A DNA stretch of 64,000 nucleotides from Ceratotherium simum simum (GCF_000283155.1 NW_004454261.1:249858-313857); one strand, 5' to 3'; positions 30,283 to 44,123 are shown, numbered from the stretch's first letter. Translations and numbers: made by a program. The notes: generated by a model not told the origin, from the sequence alone.

Positions 30283-33200
30283 TTTCTCCCTTTTGATTAA
30301 GATCTTTCTCTGAAAGCATCCCTGATCGACAGCCAGGTTCTCTGCATGTAGTGGTCTTGTCCCTCGGTGACAGGAAGGGCCTTTCCTGGTTGTCATGTCT
30401 CACGTCGGAGGGAAAGTGCGTAGCAGTTGGAAACCATTTAGGCCACATTTCAGTAACAAGGAAGGTTCGGAGGGAGACCTCGCAGGCATCTCCCATCTAA
30501 AGCCTATATTTCTCCAAGATCATAGGCATTGGAGATCATTTCAAACTGTTGATCCATCATCTTATTAGGTACTTCATTTTTACAGAGGTTTGACAGGCAA
30601 TAAGTGCAGAATTCTACAAAAAGTACGCAGACTAAGATTAAGAACAATATAACAAGCACAGTCTGTAGGATGGTTCTAAACCAGGAGCCAAGACCTGAAG
30701 GTAACCAGCTGAACAAATCAAAAGACAGTGGATTATTAGGTGCAATTTGTTGTAGCCAATGTGTTGCTATCTAATTCTATGTAATTGGGTTTCTATTTCC
30801 CCACAGGCATTTATCAATGTGACACAGGAGGTGTTGGCCACTGCACAGACACCTCCTTGCTCAGCAAGCAGATAATCAAGGGCTATTCAGTTATCCAAAA
30901 CTGCCTTGGCCAATGAGTTAAGCAACCATTTGGTGAGCCAAAATTGTTTTGGCTGTGGAGTTGGCCAACTCTTATAAGGTTAGGGAGAGATTCCTGATCA
31001 TTTGTTCATTGGGACTCACTGTGATCCATGGGAAGAAAGCTCTTCCCCTGGAGGCAAACCCAGAGTCACATACACCTCCTGGAATTTCTCATTTAGAGCA
31101 ACTATGGAGATTCAATGGGAGAGACCAATGAGAGGTCTCTGTTTTGTTAGGAGGAGAGAATAAGGACAGTGAATATGGCAAGGGCACACTGTCCTTGTGT
31201 TCTCCAGCTGTCAAGGCAATGAGTTGCCCAAACATAAAGGCCATCATTGAAACCTCCACGGTGGTGTACATAAGGCCTCACATAAGTATTATCATCTATA
31301 AACTTGTTCATCAACAGAGAGGCATTAGCGTTATATAACCAAGGCCCAGATACTATGTTGCTACATACTGAGAGGTTACCTAACTATATGGGCTTAAAAA
31401 TATGCAATTAATTCAATTTACATTGACAGTCCCACAAAATTTTTCATAAAAATATTCAAAAGATCTTGTCTTCTCCTCCCAAGAGGAGAATGGGTAAAAT
31501 TAAAGCAAGGAAGAAGTTAGACAGGCTTAGCACCCTGAGTCGGTAAAATGGGCCAGCAGAGCAATTTAAACAAAGAACAGCATCTGGAATCTCAGTGAAA
31601 TTACTTGTAGGGTGAACTAAGGGATCATCACTGTCTTGGACAGACTGATGTTTCTGATGGCAAATCCAGCAGAGAGGTTTCCCCTTTTTGAGAGGGACTG
31701 GGAAATATGGAAAAGGGCATTGCCATTTCAGGATAGGGAGGGAGAAAATAAAGTAATAAACAACAGTAGGAAGAGGGTATACAGGCCTGCTTTTCTGGAA
31801 CCTTGTAAGCGGAGTACTAGGTCGATTTTACAAACAGCTCCTTAAAGCTGTCTGGTCATATCTGAGCCTATGTATATCTTTCTTGAATATAACATTTTAG
31901 TCAAAACCTTGGTAATATTAGCCAATATTTCCAATTGTGTCCTGTTCACTGAACCCATGCAAATACATACATTGTCATGAAAAGAATACTTAAGAGATCA
32001 GGTAGAAGAAAAAGATACATGTTTCAACCATGTTGCAAAGATATGCTTTACCAAATTGCTGTAAATTACAGATAGCTTAAAGGAGAGGAGGAAGAAAAAG
32101 GAGTCCTTTATAGCTGGAAAACAAAACATCAAACCAATCCATTTTCCATTAGAGTTTTAGAAATTCTTACCCAGTTCTGTGTTATGATCTTAAAATTACC
32201 AAAACCTGTATTCCAGAGTACTTGTCAAAGTCTTTTCCATAAATCTCTTTGAAAGTAAAACAAATTTGTAAAAGCATCAGAGTTAGAGAATGACTGCCTG
32301 TAACTAATGACTTTTTGTTAAAAAAGGCAACGGTAAATGCAACTGACAAGGAAATTTGGGTATTTTTGTGACATATGTTTTGTATAGTAACTGAATTACA
32401 GGCAGTAACATTATATTAAGACATATTCAGATCTTGATGAAACTTATACAATTTCTAGAACACTTTTTAGTAACATTCACCCATACAAAATAACCTAAAA
32501 AGGTTTATTATTGCTTATTCAACCATGCTTGCCGTGTAATTTGACACACCAAATAAGCCTACTTAGTGTAATCTCTCTCTTTTTATAAGAAGGAATAAAC
32601 CTTTTGAGAGGTCCCAGGTGCCCTCTGGAAAATCCCAAAGTTACATCCAGGTCAAAAAGACTTCATTTATAATTTGAATATTTTGGGAAGCCTGTCAGAA
32701 ATATCAAAAAGTTTGGACATTTGACCAAATAGGATCACAGATCATTATTAAATAACACTTAAGTGTCTATTTGACCAAAGTAACAATAACATGTTTCAAA
32801 GCAAATACAAAAGGTAACATAGTTGCAAGCAAAACTTAACTCCTTCAATACTAAGAAGACTCCGTTTTCTTAATTAAAGACCTGGTAGAAACAACACAGG
32901 AAGTTATTTTGACAAAACACAAAATCTCTATTTTCTAGACATAAAATAAAGAAGCTTTCACAGTCTGTTATCAAGAACAGACCAATAACCAAGAAAATCT
33001 TGTGCTGCTAACAGAAAAGAAAGCCAAATTTTAATTCTACATCAGCTTATTTTGAGATTAAAATTTACTCATTCCAATCTTAGCCACTCTTGACTGCTCA
33101 TAAAATTCTTTTCCCAAGATTCCTTTCTGTAAACCTACGACTTTCTTTTTACATTCAGATTTTGTCTTATGTTTTTGTTTGTCCCATTCTGAGATAACCA

Positions 33201-33890
33201 TCCTCTCTTTACGACAAAGTCATATTCTTTTTCCTCAGCAAAATGCACTTTCATTCCTTATGTCTTCTTTTACTGAAACACCATCCTACTTTTCTTGTAT
33301 ACAGAGATATTTCCCTTTTTATTTCTTGTAGATTTTACTTACATATACTAGAAATCTTAAGCCTTAGAATCCCCAATTCATGGTAACAACTAAGAAGTAA
33401 GCATTCTTGGACTGGCAGATTTATAAATACATTTCATAATTTCTGGGAGGATATGCCCTTTTGGATAGTGCAATATTTCAAAGCAACACAAGACATGGTT
33501 ACCAACAGATCCAAATTTGTCTCTAGTTTGTTTGCAATGGAAAGCCAAAAGTAGATAAATCTATGTTCAGTCATTAATGTTTTAGTTTATTATCTTGTTT
33601 GCAAAATGATTTAGGTATTCAATGACTATCCATTATTTAGCTTAACTTAGTATAAACTTTGACCTCATTTACATTTATTTTAATTACTTGCTTTTAACAG
33701 TCACGCTTGGATTAGACATTAAATAGCAAGCCATCATCTTATGCTACTTTCTTGCTGACAAATTCTGTAACACAGATAGCATGAGCCCACTTGACAGGTA
33801 AACCCAGGCAGAGAGAAAAGTTGTGTATTTTCATGACACCCAATATTAATAACTCTGAAGACATGCTTGTTTTTTCTTTTGCTTTTCTTT
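30283..33890 (-). mobile_element. Internal remnant of the class I ERV
   Basis: Minus-strand, AT-rich, many stops. The part next to the LTR is env-like; further away (31900-33890) I cannot assign gag or pol and most appears deleted or decayed. Interrupted on the right by L1 insertions. Confidence 0.55.
30504..31000 (-). pseudogene. Degenerate retroviral env (transmembrane subunit) remnant
   Basis: Minus strand. 30504-30716 is open and encodes a hydrophobic membrane-spanning segment followed by a short cytoplasmic tail. At about 30830-30910 the translation resembles the conserved heptad/CX6C-type region of gammaretroviral TM proteins, but it contains a stop. Not functional; no full-length env frame remains. 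Confidence 0.55.
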
Positions 33891-34396
33891 TGATTGATTC
33901 ATTGATTTTTATTATTATTTTATTGAGGTCATATTGGCATATAATGTTGTGTAAATTTCAGGTGTACATCACTATATTTCCATTTCTGGATAGACTGCAT
34001 TGTGCTCACCGCTAATAGTCTAGTTTTTATCCATCATCATACATATGAGCCCCTTTACCCCTTTTGCCCTCCGCCAACCCCTTCTCCTCTGGTAACCACT
34101 AATCTGTTCTCTTTATCCATGTGTTTGTTTATCTTCCACATATGAGTGAAATCAGATGGTATTTGTCTTTCTCTGTCTGACCTATTTCACTTAGCATAAT
34201 ACCCTCAAGGTCCATCCATGTTGTTGCAAATGGCATGATTTTGTCTTTTTTTATGGCTGAGTAATATTCCATTTTGCATATGCCACATCTTCTTTATCCA
34301 TTCATCCACTGATGGGCACTTGGGCTGCTTCCACATCTTGGCTACTGTGAATAATGCTGCAATGAACACAGGGGTGCATAAATCTTTTTGAAGTAT

Positions 34397-36618
34397 TCAT
34401 TTCATGTTCTTTGGATAAATAGCTGGCAGTGAGATAGCTAGGTCATATGGTATTTCTATATTTAATTTTTTGAGAAATCTCCATACTGTTTTCCATAGTG
34501 GCTGCACCAGTTTGCATTCCCACCAGCAGTGTATGAGGGCTCCCTTTTCTCCACATCCTCGCCAACATTTATTTCTTGTCTTATTAATTGTACCCATTCT
34601 GGTGGGTGTGAGGTAATATCTCATTGTAGCTTTGGTTTGCATTTCCCCAATGATTAGTGATGTTGAACATCTTTTCACGTGCCTGTTGACTGTCTGTATA
34701 TCTTCTTTGGAAAAAGGTCTGTTCATATCCTCTGCCCATTTTTTGATCAGGTTGTTTGTTTCTTCATTGTTGAGTTGTATGTGTTCTTTATATATATTCT
34801 GGAGATTAACCCCTTGTCAGATATATGATTTCAAATCTTTTCTGCCAGTTGGTGGGTTGCCTTTTTGTTTTGTTTCCTTTGCCTTTCAGAAGCTCTTAGT
34901 CTGATGTAGACCCACTTGTTTATTTTTTCTTTTGTTTCCCTCGCCTGGTATTCCCTTGCCATCCCTTGCATGGTATTAGAAAAGATGCTGCTAAGACCAA
35001 TGTCAAAGAGTGTACTGCCTCTATTTTCTTCTAGGAATTTTATGGTTTCCTGTCTCACCTTAAAGTCTTTACTCCATTTTGAGTTAATTTTTGTGTATGA
35101 TGAAATATAATAGTCTACTTTCATTCTTTTGCATGTAGCTGCCCAGTTTTCCCAGCACCATTTATTGAAGAGATTTTCTTTTCTCCATTGTATGTTCTTG
35201 GCTCCTTTGTTGAAGATTAGCTGTCTGTAGATGTGTGGTTTTATTTCTGGGCTTTCAATTCTGTTCCATTGCTCTATGTCTCTGTTTTTGCACAAGTACC
35301 AAGCTGTTTTGATTACTATAGCTTTGTAGTATATTTTGAAGTCAGGGATTGTGATGCCTCCAGCTTTGTTATTTTTTCTTAGGATTGCTTTAGCTATGCA
35401 GGGTCTTCTCTTGCTCCATATGAATTTTAGGATTCTTTGTTCTATTTCCATGAAGAATGTCATTGGGATTCTGATTGGGATTGCATTGAATCTGTAGACT
35501 GCTTTAGGTAATATGGACATTTTAACTATGTTTATTCTTCCAATCCACGTGCATGGAACATCTTTCCATTTCTTTATGTCATCATTGATTTCTTTCAATA
35601 ATATCTTATAGTTTTCAGTGTATAGGTCTTTCACCTCGTTGGTTAAATTTGTTCCTAGATATTTTATTCTTCTTGTTGTGATCATAAATGAGATTGTATT
35701 CCTGAGTTCTCTTACTGTTAGTTCATTATTAGAGTATAGAAATGCAACTTATTTTTGTATGTTGATTTTGTACCCTGCAACTTTGCTGTAGTTGTTGATT
35801 ATTTCTAACAGTTTTCTGATGGATTCTTTATGGTTCTCTGTATACAGAATCATGTCATCTGCAAACGTTGAGAGTTTCACTTCTTCCTTACCAATTTGGA
35901 TACCTTTTATTTCTTTTTCTCACCTAATTGCTCTGCCCCAAACCTCCAGTACTATGTTGAATAAGAGTGGCAAGAGTGGGCATCCTTGTCTTGTTCCTGT
36001 TCTCAGACAGATGGCTTTCAGTTTTTCACCATTGAGTATGACGTTGGCTGTGAATTTGTGATATATGGCCTTTATTATGTTGAGGCACTTTCCTTCTATA
36101 CCCATTTTATTCAGAGTTTTTATCATAAATGGGTGTTGGATCTTGTCAATGGCTTTTTCTGTATCTATTGAGATGATCATGTGATTTTTATTCCTCATTT
36201 TGTTAATGTGGTGTATCACATTGATTGATTTGTGGATGTTGAGCCATCTCTGCATCCCTGGAATAAATCCCACTTGATCATGGTGTAAGGTCTTTTTAAT
36301 GTATTGCTGTATTCGGTTTGCCAATGTTTTGTTGAGGATTTTTCCATCAATGTTCATCAGCGATATTGGCCTGTAATTTTCCATCTTTGTGTTATCCTTC
36401 TCAGGCTTTGGAATCAGGGTGATGTTGGCCTCATAAAATGTGTTAGGAAATGTTCTGTCTTCTTCAATTTTTTTGAATAATTTAAGAAGGATAGGTATTA
36501 AATCTTCTTTGAATGTTTGGTAAAACTCTCCAGAGAAGCCATCTGGTCCTGGACTTTTGTTTTTTAGGATGTTTTTTGTTACTGTTTCAATCCTTTTACT
36601 TATGATTGGTCTATTCAA
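34397..36618 (-). pseudogene. L1 ORF2 remnant (reverse transcriptase and C-terminus)
   Basis: Three minus-strand open pieces: 35920-36618 (RT N-terminal part with [15 protein letters not shown] and TGTRQGCPL), 34831-35685 (region after the RT core), 34397-34726 (C-terminal [16 protein letters not shown], cysteine-histidine motif). The FADD catalytic box region lies near 35862, between open pieces. Confidence 0.85.
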
Positions 36619-36640
36619 ATTCTCTATTTCTTCTCTCTCT

Positions 36641-36945
36641 TTTTTTTTGTGAGGAAGATCAGCCCTGAGCTAACATCCATGTCAATCCTCCTCTTTTTGC
36701 TGAGGAAGACTGGCCCTGAACTAACATCTATTGCCAATCCTCCTCCTTTTTTTCCTCGCCCCCCTCCCCAAAGCCCCAGTAGATAGTTGTATGTCATAGT
36801 TGCACATCCTGCTAGTTGCTGTACGTGGGATGCCACCTCAACATGGCTGGACAAGTGGTGCATTGGTGCGTGCCCAGGATCCAAACCCAGTCCTCCAGTG
36901 GTGGAGCGCGCACGCTTAACCTCTAAGCCATGGGGCCAGCCCCTC
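36641..36945 (-). mobile_element. ERE SINE nested in L1 ORF2
   Basis: Reverse-oriented long-tail ERE ('GACATACAACTATCTACTGG' in its own sense). L1 sequence resumes on both sides with CTCTATTTCT duplicated. Confidence 0.9.
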
Positions 36946-39900
36946 TCTATTTCTCCTTGATTCAGTTTTGGGAGGTTGTATGAATCTAAGAATTTATCCA
37001 TTTCTTCCATATTGTTGAATTTGTTGGCATATAGCTTTTCATAGTATTCTCTTATACACCTTTGTATTTCTGTGGTATCAGTTGTAATTTCTTCTCTTTC
37101 ATTTCTAATTTTATTTATTTGAGCCTTCTCTGTTTTTTTCTTAGTGAGTCATGATAAGGATTTGTCAATTTTGTTTGTCTTCTCAAAGAACCAGCTCTTA
37201 GTTTCATTGATCCTTTCTACTGTTTTCTTGGTTTCTATTTCATTTATTTCCGTTTTAATTTTTATTATTTCCCTCCTTCTGCTGACATTGGGCTTTGTTT
37301 GTTCTTCTTTTTCTAGTTCTGTTAGGTGTAGTTTAAGATTACTTATTGGGGATTTTTCTTGTTTGTTAATGTAGGCCTGTGTTGCTAAGAATTTCCCTCT
37401 TAGGACTGCTTTTGCAGTATCCCATATGAGTTGGTATGGTGTATTTTCATTTTCATTTGTCTCCAGATAGTTTTTGACTTCTTATTTAATTTCTCCATTG
37501 ACCCATTTGTTATTAAGTAGCATGTTGTTTAGTCTCCACGGATTTGTCAGTTTCCAATGTTTTTTTTTGTAGTTGATATCTAGTTTCAAAGCATTGTGGT
37601 CAGAAAAGATGCTTGATATGATTTCAATCTTCTTAAATTTATTGAGGCTTGCCTTGATTCCGAACATATGGCCTATCAAGAAAGTTTCATGTGAACTTGA
37701 GAAGAATGTGTATTCTGCTGTTTTTCAATGGGATGTTCTATCTATATCTATTAAGTCCATCTGGTATAGTGTTTCATTTAAGGCCAATGTTTCCTTGGTG
37801 ACTTTCTGTTGGATGATCTATCCATTGATGTAAGTGGGGTGTGGAGGTCCCCCACTATTATTGTGTTGCTGTTACTTTGTCCCTTTAGGTCTGTTAATAG
37901 CTACTTTAGGCACTTTGGTGCTCTTGTGTTAGGTGAATATATATTTATAAGTGTTATGTCCTCTTGGTGGAATGTCCCTTTTATCATTATATACTGCCCC
38001 TCTTTGTCTCTCATTGCCTTTTCTATCTTGAAGTCTACTTTGTCTGATATAATATGGCAACACATACTTTCTTTTGTTTGCCATTTGCTTGGAGTATCAT
38101 CTTCCGTTCCTTTGTTCTTTAGCCTGTGTTTGTCTTTAGAGCTGGGACGTGTTTCTTGGAGGCAGCATATTGTTGGGTCTTGTTTTTTAATTCATCCAGC
38201 CACTCTGTGTCTTATGATTGGAAAATTTAATCCATTTACATTTAGAGTGATTATTGATATATGAGGGTCAATACTGCCATTTTATCTCTTGTTTTCTGGG
38301 AGTACTGTGTTTCCCTTGTTTCTCATCCCTTTGTATTTCTGACTGCCATTTCAGTTTGATTTTCTATGATGGTTTTCTCCTTATTTATCATTTGTGCCTC
38401 TGTTTTTGTTGTTGTTGTTGTTTAGTGGTTACCATGAGGTTTGTATAAAAGATCTTGTAGATAAGGTAGTCCATTTTCTGATAGTTCTTATCTCCTTAGC
38501 CTAAGCAGGTTCCATCCCTTTCCTCTTCCTCATCTAAGTTATTGTTGTTACAACTTATTCCATTTTGTGTTGTGAGTTTGTAATTAAAACGAAGTGATAA
38601 TAGTTATTTTTGGTGCTTTTCTTCCATTTATATTTAATGTTATAATTAAGTGTTTGGTAACTTGTTCTGATAGAGAGCTACAATTTTATGATTTTGTCTG
38701 TCTATGTATCTCCTTGCTCAAGGCTTTATAAACCTTTTCTTTTTTTTTCAGGTATGAAGGCCTTCTTGATCATTTCTCGTAGAGGACGTCTTGTGGCGAT
38801 GAACTACCTCAGCTTTTGTTTATCTGGTAGTTTTTATTTCTGCATCATACCTGAAAGATAGTTTCACTGGATAGAGTATTCTTGGCTGAAAGTTTTTGTC
38901 TTTCAGTATTTTGAATATATCATTCCACTTTCTCCTCACCTGTGAGGTTTCTGCTGAGAAATCTGCTGAAAGCCTGGTAAGGGTTCCTTAGTAGGCTATT
39001 TTCTTCTGCCTTGCTGCCCTTAATATTTTTTCTTTGTCATCGACTTTTGCCAGTTTTACTAATATATGCCTTGGACAATGTCTTTTACATTGATATAACT
39101 AGGAGATCTATTAGCTTCATTTACATGTAATTCCAGCTCTTTCCCCAGTTTTGGGAAGTTCTCAGCTATTATTTATTTGAACAAGCTCTGCTCCTTTCTC
39201 TCTCTCTTCTCCCTCTGGAATACTTATAATCCTTATGTTGCATTTCCTAATTGAGTCAGATATTTCTCAGAGAATTTCTTCATTTCTTTTTAGTCTTAGT
39301 TTTCTCTCTTCCTCCTCCTAAAACATTTCTGTATTTCTGTCCTCTAAATTACTAATTCTGTCCTCCACAATGTCAGCTCTGTTTTTCAAGGATTCTAGAT
39401 TTTTTTTATCTCATTCCTTGTGTTCTTCAACTCCTGCATTTCTGTTTGGTTTTTTTTTTTTTTTTTTTTAGAGTTTCAATCTCTTTTGCAAAGAATTCCC
39501 TCCTCTCATTAATTTTATTCCTGAGTTCATTGAACTATCTTTCTGAGTTTTCTTGCAACTCATTGAGTTCTTTTATGATAACTATTTTGAATTCTCTGTC
39601 ATTTATATTATATATTTCTGTGACTTCAGGATTGGTTTCTGGACACTTGTCATTTTCCCTCTGGTCTGGAGTGTTAATGTATTTCTTCATGCTGTTCAAA
39701 GGGGTGAACATTTGCTGGTGCATAGTGGCAGTTTCTGGTCACAGATTCCACCTGCCACCACTGAGGGAGGCAGGAGCTATGTTTTCTGAACCCACTGCAT
39801 CTCCTGGCAATTGTGCCCATCCACTGGAAGTTGCGCCAATAGGGCTCTCTGCATCTGGTCGCTGCTGCTTCACACACACAGCCACAGGCACCCTGGCACA

Positions 39901-41756
39901 GATCCACTGCCGTGGCTGACCAGCCGAGCTGGTGCACCAGGTGGGATGGGGTGAGGGAGCACTTTTTTTCTCACCCATGCTCCTGCTCTGCACTCACTGG
40001 TGGCCTGCCTGAGCTGCTTGACTTGGTAGGGGTGCCCCCATGGTGACTGAGCCACCTTGGTGTGGAGCATTCCCCCACGCTGAGAAGCAACTCCAAGAGC
40101 AAAAGCATTCCCCCAAGGTGCTGCCTTTCCCCCATCTCCTCTCAGAGTTATGCACTGGCCATTGCATGAGGTCCCATGCCCTAGATTGCAGCTGCTGGGG
40201 AGGCGGAGGAGATCTGCTTACCTTCTTCCACTGCTTTCCAGGGGATCTAGTACACCCACCTTCAGACATATGGCTGTGTGGATCTGTCAGACATCTATTG
40301 TGTTGTGTGGATGTCCTCTATTGGTTAATGAATGTCTTTTTTGTTGTATCTTAGGGAAGAGAGACCAAGGGAAGAGCTCACTCCACCATGATGCTGACTT
40401 CACTCTCCTATCTCCAGGTATTTTTTTTATTTCTCCTTTGATTTATCCATTGACCCAATAGTTGTTCAAGCATGTTGTTTAGTCTCCACATATTTGTGAC
40501 TTTCCCAGCTTTTTTCTTGTAGTTGATTTCTAGTTTCATAACATTGTGGTCAGAAAAGATGCTTAATACGATTTCAATCTTCTTAAATTTATTAAAGCTT
40601 GCTTCCTTTCCCAAAATATGGTCTATCTTTGAGAATGTTCCATGTGCACTTGAGAAGAATGTGTATTCTGTTGTTTTGCGATGGCATGTTTTATATATAT
40701 CTATTAAGTCCATCTGATCTAGTGTTTCATTTAAGGTCACCCTTTCCATGTTGACTTTCTGTCTGGATGATTTACCTATTGACATAAGTGAGATGTTAAG
40801 ATCTCTTACTGTTTTTGTGTTGCTGTCAGCTTCTCCCTTTAGGTCTGTTAATAGTTGCTTTATATAGTTTGGTGCTCCTGTGTTATGTGCATATAGTTTA
40901 ATAAGTGTTATGTCTTCTTAGTGGAATGTCCCTTTTATCATTACATAATGCCCATCTTTGTCTCTTGTTATCTTTTTTATCTTGAAGTCTATTTTTGATA
41001 TAAGTATAGCCACATCCACTATCTTTTGCTTGCCATTTGCTTGGAGTATCATCTTCCACCCCTTCACTCTGAGCCTATGTTTGTCTTTAGAGCTGAGATG
41101 TGTTTCCTGGAGGGAGTATATTGTTGGGGCTTGTTTTTTAATTCATCCAGGTACTCTGTGTATTTTGATTGGAGAATTCAATCCATTTACATTTAAAGTG
41201 ATTATTGATATATGAGGGCTTAATGGTGCCATTTTACCTTTTGTTTTCCAGTTGTTCTATATTTACATTGTTTCTTTTTCCTTGTATTTCTTTCTGCCAT
41301 TTAAGTTTGGTGGTTTTCTGTGATAGTTTTCTCAGTTTTCTCTTTATTTATGATTTGTGACTCTGCTCTAATTTTTTGTTTTATGGTTTCCATGTGGTTT
41401 GTATAAAAAAATCTCGTAGCTGAGATAGTCCTTTTTCTGTAGTCTTTTATCTCCATCAGCCTATGTAGGTTCTGTCCTTTCCTCTTTCCCTTCTATGTTT
41501 TTGTTGTCACAAGTTATTCTTTTTTCTGTTGTGAGTTTGTGACCAAAAGCTGTGATTTCCTGATTCTGTGTCTCTATTTATCTCCTTGCCCAAAGCTTTG
41601 TAAACATCTGCCTTTTTGTTTCAGGTAGGAGGGATCCTTTCAACATTTCTTGTAAGGCAGGTCTAGTGGCAATGAACTTCCTCAGCTTTTGGTTGTCTGG
41701 GAAAGCTTTTATTTCTCTGTCATATCTGAAGGATAATTTTGCTGGATAGAGTATTC

Positions 41757-41941
41757 TTTTTTATTTTCTGAGGAAAATTCACCCTGAGCTAACATCTGTG
41801 CCAATTTTCCTCTATTTTGTATGTGGGTCACCACCACAGCATGGCTGCTGGCAAGTGGTGTAGATCCATACCTGGGAACCGAACCTGGGCTGCTGAAGTG
41901 GAGTGTGCCAAACTTAACCACTAGGTCACAGGTCTGGCCAA
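41757..41941 (-). mobile_element. ERE SINE (short subtype) in the second L1
   Basis: Reverse: 'GGCCAGACCTGTGACCTAGTGG' head, GGTTCCCAGGTATGGATC, body 'GCACAGATGTTAGCTCAGGG'. Flanked by a repeated L1 segment 'GCTGGAT.GAGTATTCTT'. Confidence 0.9.
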
Positions 41942-42134
41942 ATTGCTGGATGGAGTATTCTTGACTGATAGTTTTTGTCATTCGGTATTTTGAATATATC
42001 ATTCAACTCTTTTCCAGCCTGTAAAATTTCTACTGAGAAATCTGTTGAAAGCCTGATAGGGGTTCTTTTGTAGATTATTTTCTTCTGTCTTACTGCCCTT
42101 AAAATGTTTTGTTTGTCATTGACTTTTAACAGTT

Positions 42135-42397
42135 TTGTGTGTGTGTGTGTGTGTGCGTGTGTGTGAGGAAGATCAGCCCTGAGCTAACATCCGATGCCAA
42201 TCCTCCTCTTTTTTGCTGAGGAAGACTGGCCCTGGGATAACATCTGTGCCCACCTTCCTCTACTTTACATGGGACGCTGCCACAGCATGGCTTGACAAGT
42301 GGTGCATTGGTGCCCACTCAGGATCCGAACCTGCGAACCCCAGGCTGCTGAAGTGGAGCGCGTGCAGTTAACAGCTGCTCCACTGGGCTGGCCCCAA
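42135..42397 (-). mobile_element. ERE SINE with (TG)n end, in the second L1
   Basis: Reverse: head 'GGGGCCAGCCCAGTGGAGC', body 'GATGTTATCCCAGGG' and 'GATGTTAGCTCAGGG'. The tail has become (CA)n, read as (TG)n at 42135-42164. AACAGTTTT flanks both ends. Confidence 0.9.
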
Positions 42398-44040
42398 CAG
42401 TTTTAATATTATATGCCTTGGAGGAGGTCTTTTTGCATTGAAGTAATTAGGAGTTCTATCAGCTTCACGTACTTGCATGTCCAGATTCTTCCCCAGGTTT
42501 GGGAAGTTCTCAGCTAATAGTTATTTGAATGAGCTCTCTGCTCCCTTCCCTCTCCCTTTTCCTTCTGGAATACCTATAATCCTTATTTACTTTTTCTAAT
42601 TTAGCTGGATATTTCTCAGAGAATTTCTTCATTTTTTAAAAATCTTAGTTCTGTCTCCTCTGTCTGAATCATTTCTAGGTTTCTGTCTTCAAGCTCACTA
42701 ATTCTCTCCTCCATGTGTTCTGTTCTATTTTTAATGCTTTCTGCATTATTTTTTTTTTCATCTCATTAATTGTGTTCATCATCTCCAGAATTTCTGTTTG
42801 TTTTTTTTGTTGTTGTTGTTTTTTGTTTTTTTTAGAGTTTCAATCTCTTTGGTGAAGTACTCCTTCTGTTCGTTAATTTTATTCCTGAGCTCATTGAACT
42901 GGCTGTCTGAGTTTTCTTGTAACTCATTGAGTTTCTTTATGACAGCTACTTTGAATTCTCTGTCAGTTAGATAATAATCTTCTGTGACTTCAAGTTTGGT
43001 TTCTGGAGAGTTGCCATTCATCTGTTCTGCTGTGTTACTGTAGTGCTTCATGATGTTTAACGAACTGATCCTCTGCTGGTACATTTGTGGTAGTAACCAC
43101 CTTTCTTATTTGGGTACAGCTTTGGTTACTTTGGTTCTGAGCTGCTTCTGGTTGTATTTGAGAGCCTGCACTTTGCACCATCCACTGCCTCTGCCAGAGG
43201 TGTCATCAGTGCCCTCCTTGTGCCACTTGTGCCTCTGAGGTTGCTGGTGCTTTGCTCTTTACGATGTCGCTGTAGACTCAGGTGCTGCCACAGGGATCAC
43301 CAGCCTGCAAGCACTTCTGCTGCTTATAGGGTCACCTGGGTCTCATGTTCCTCCACTGGCTCTCCAGTGGCTCTCCACGGGCTTGGATGCAGCTGCTCCC
43401 AGGTTGTCAGGGATGCTGGTTGCACTGCTGTCAGGGGTGCTGTTTTCATGGGTGTCACTGTTGCTGCCAGGGACCCAAGGACCCAGGGACTTGTAGGTAG
43501 TCCCTGCTGCTGGCAGAGCAGGTGTCAGGAGTGCTGCCACTTGGGGCTGGGCCACCAGTTCTGCTGTGGTTCCTGAAGCCTCTGGTCACAGGTTCCATCT
43601 GCCAGCACTGGATTGGGGCAAGGTCTGCTTTTTCTGCCTCCACCACATTTGCTCACAGTTGGGCAGGCAGAGGCCAGCATCCACCTCTCTTCCACTCTGC
43701 CAGCAGTCACAAGAAGCTGGGGAAACCACCACTGTCTCCTCTACACTCTGCCGGCAGTCACATAGGGCTGGACCACCCACTGCTGCCTCTGCTCCACTCT
43801 GCTGGCAGTCGGGTGGGCCTGGGTGCCCGCCACCTCAGCTCACAGTCACGTAACCCATTGTGTGAAGATCCACACCCTGGATTGCCACTGCTGATGGAGG
43901 CGGAGGCGGCTGCCTCCCCTGGTTCCACTGCCTCCCAGGGGTCCAGTCCACCCACCTTCAGATATATAGATGCATGGATCTATACAAGGATCTCTTGGGC
44001 ATCCTGTTGTGCAGTGTAGGGAATCCTCTGTTGCTCAATG

Positions 44041-44123
44041 GATGTGTGATAGAGTCTGAGAGCTCCCCCCTACAGGCCTTCCTGACTCCAATTTAGTTAA
44101 GATTTCCTTCATTAATTTCCACA
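44041..44123 (-). mobile_element. LTR end fragment, probable 5' LTR of the interrupted ERV
   Basis: 'CCTACAGGCCTTCCTGACTCCAATTTAGTTAAGATTTCC...TTTCCACA' matches the terminal 80 bp of the 29838-30282 LTR. Suggests the two L1s sit inside one provirus. Confidence 0.65.

Larger units (their letters stand above)
33905..40415 (-). mobile_element. Near full-length L1 LINE, decayed
   Basis: Runs in reverse from 3' UTR (33905, 'TTTATTGAGGTCATATTGGC') through ORF2 (34390-38100), ORF1 (about 38750-39700), GC-richer 5' UTR (39720-40390) to a 5' end with 'AGTCAGCATCATGGTGGAG' near 40400. An ERE (36641-36945) is inserted in ORF2. Frames are broken, so it is dead. Confidence 0.85.
40416..44040 (-). mobile_element. 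Second L1 LINE, 3' part missing
   Basis: Starts within the ORF2 endonuclease region (40408-40785 minus: AHGTFSKIDHILG, SDHNVMKLEI), then ORF1 (N-terminal frame 42779-43084 minus) and a 5' UTR to about 44040. Highly similar in plan to the neighbouring L1 but with two EREs. Its ORF2 3' half is absent. Confidence 0.8.

Noticed and set aside
30504..30716. Possible host membrane protein gene
   Set aside because: Hydrophobic segment fits the end of a retroviral env next to an LTR; the rest of the frame is broken, so it is a fossil.
43220..44019. Cys/Ser-rich open frames in the GC-rich stretch between the L1s and the MIR
   Set aside because: Region is the 5' UTR of the second L1; open frames there are chance.
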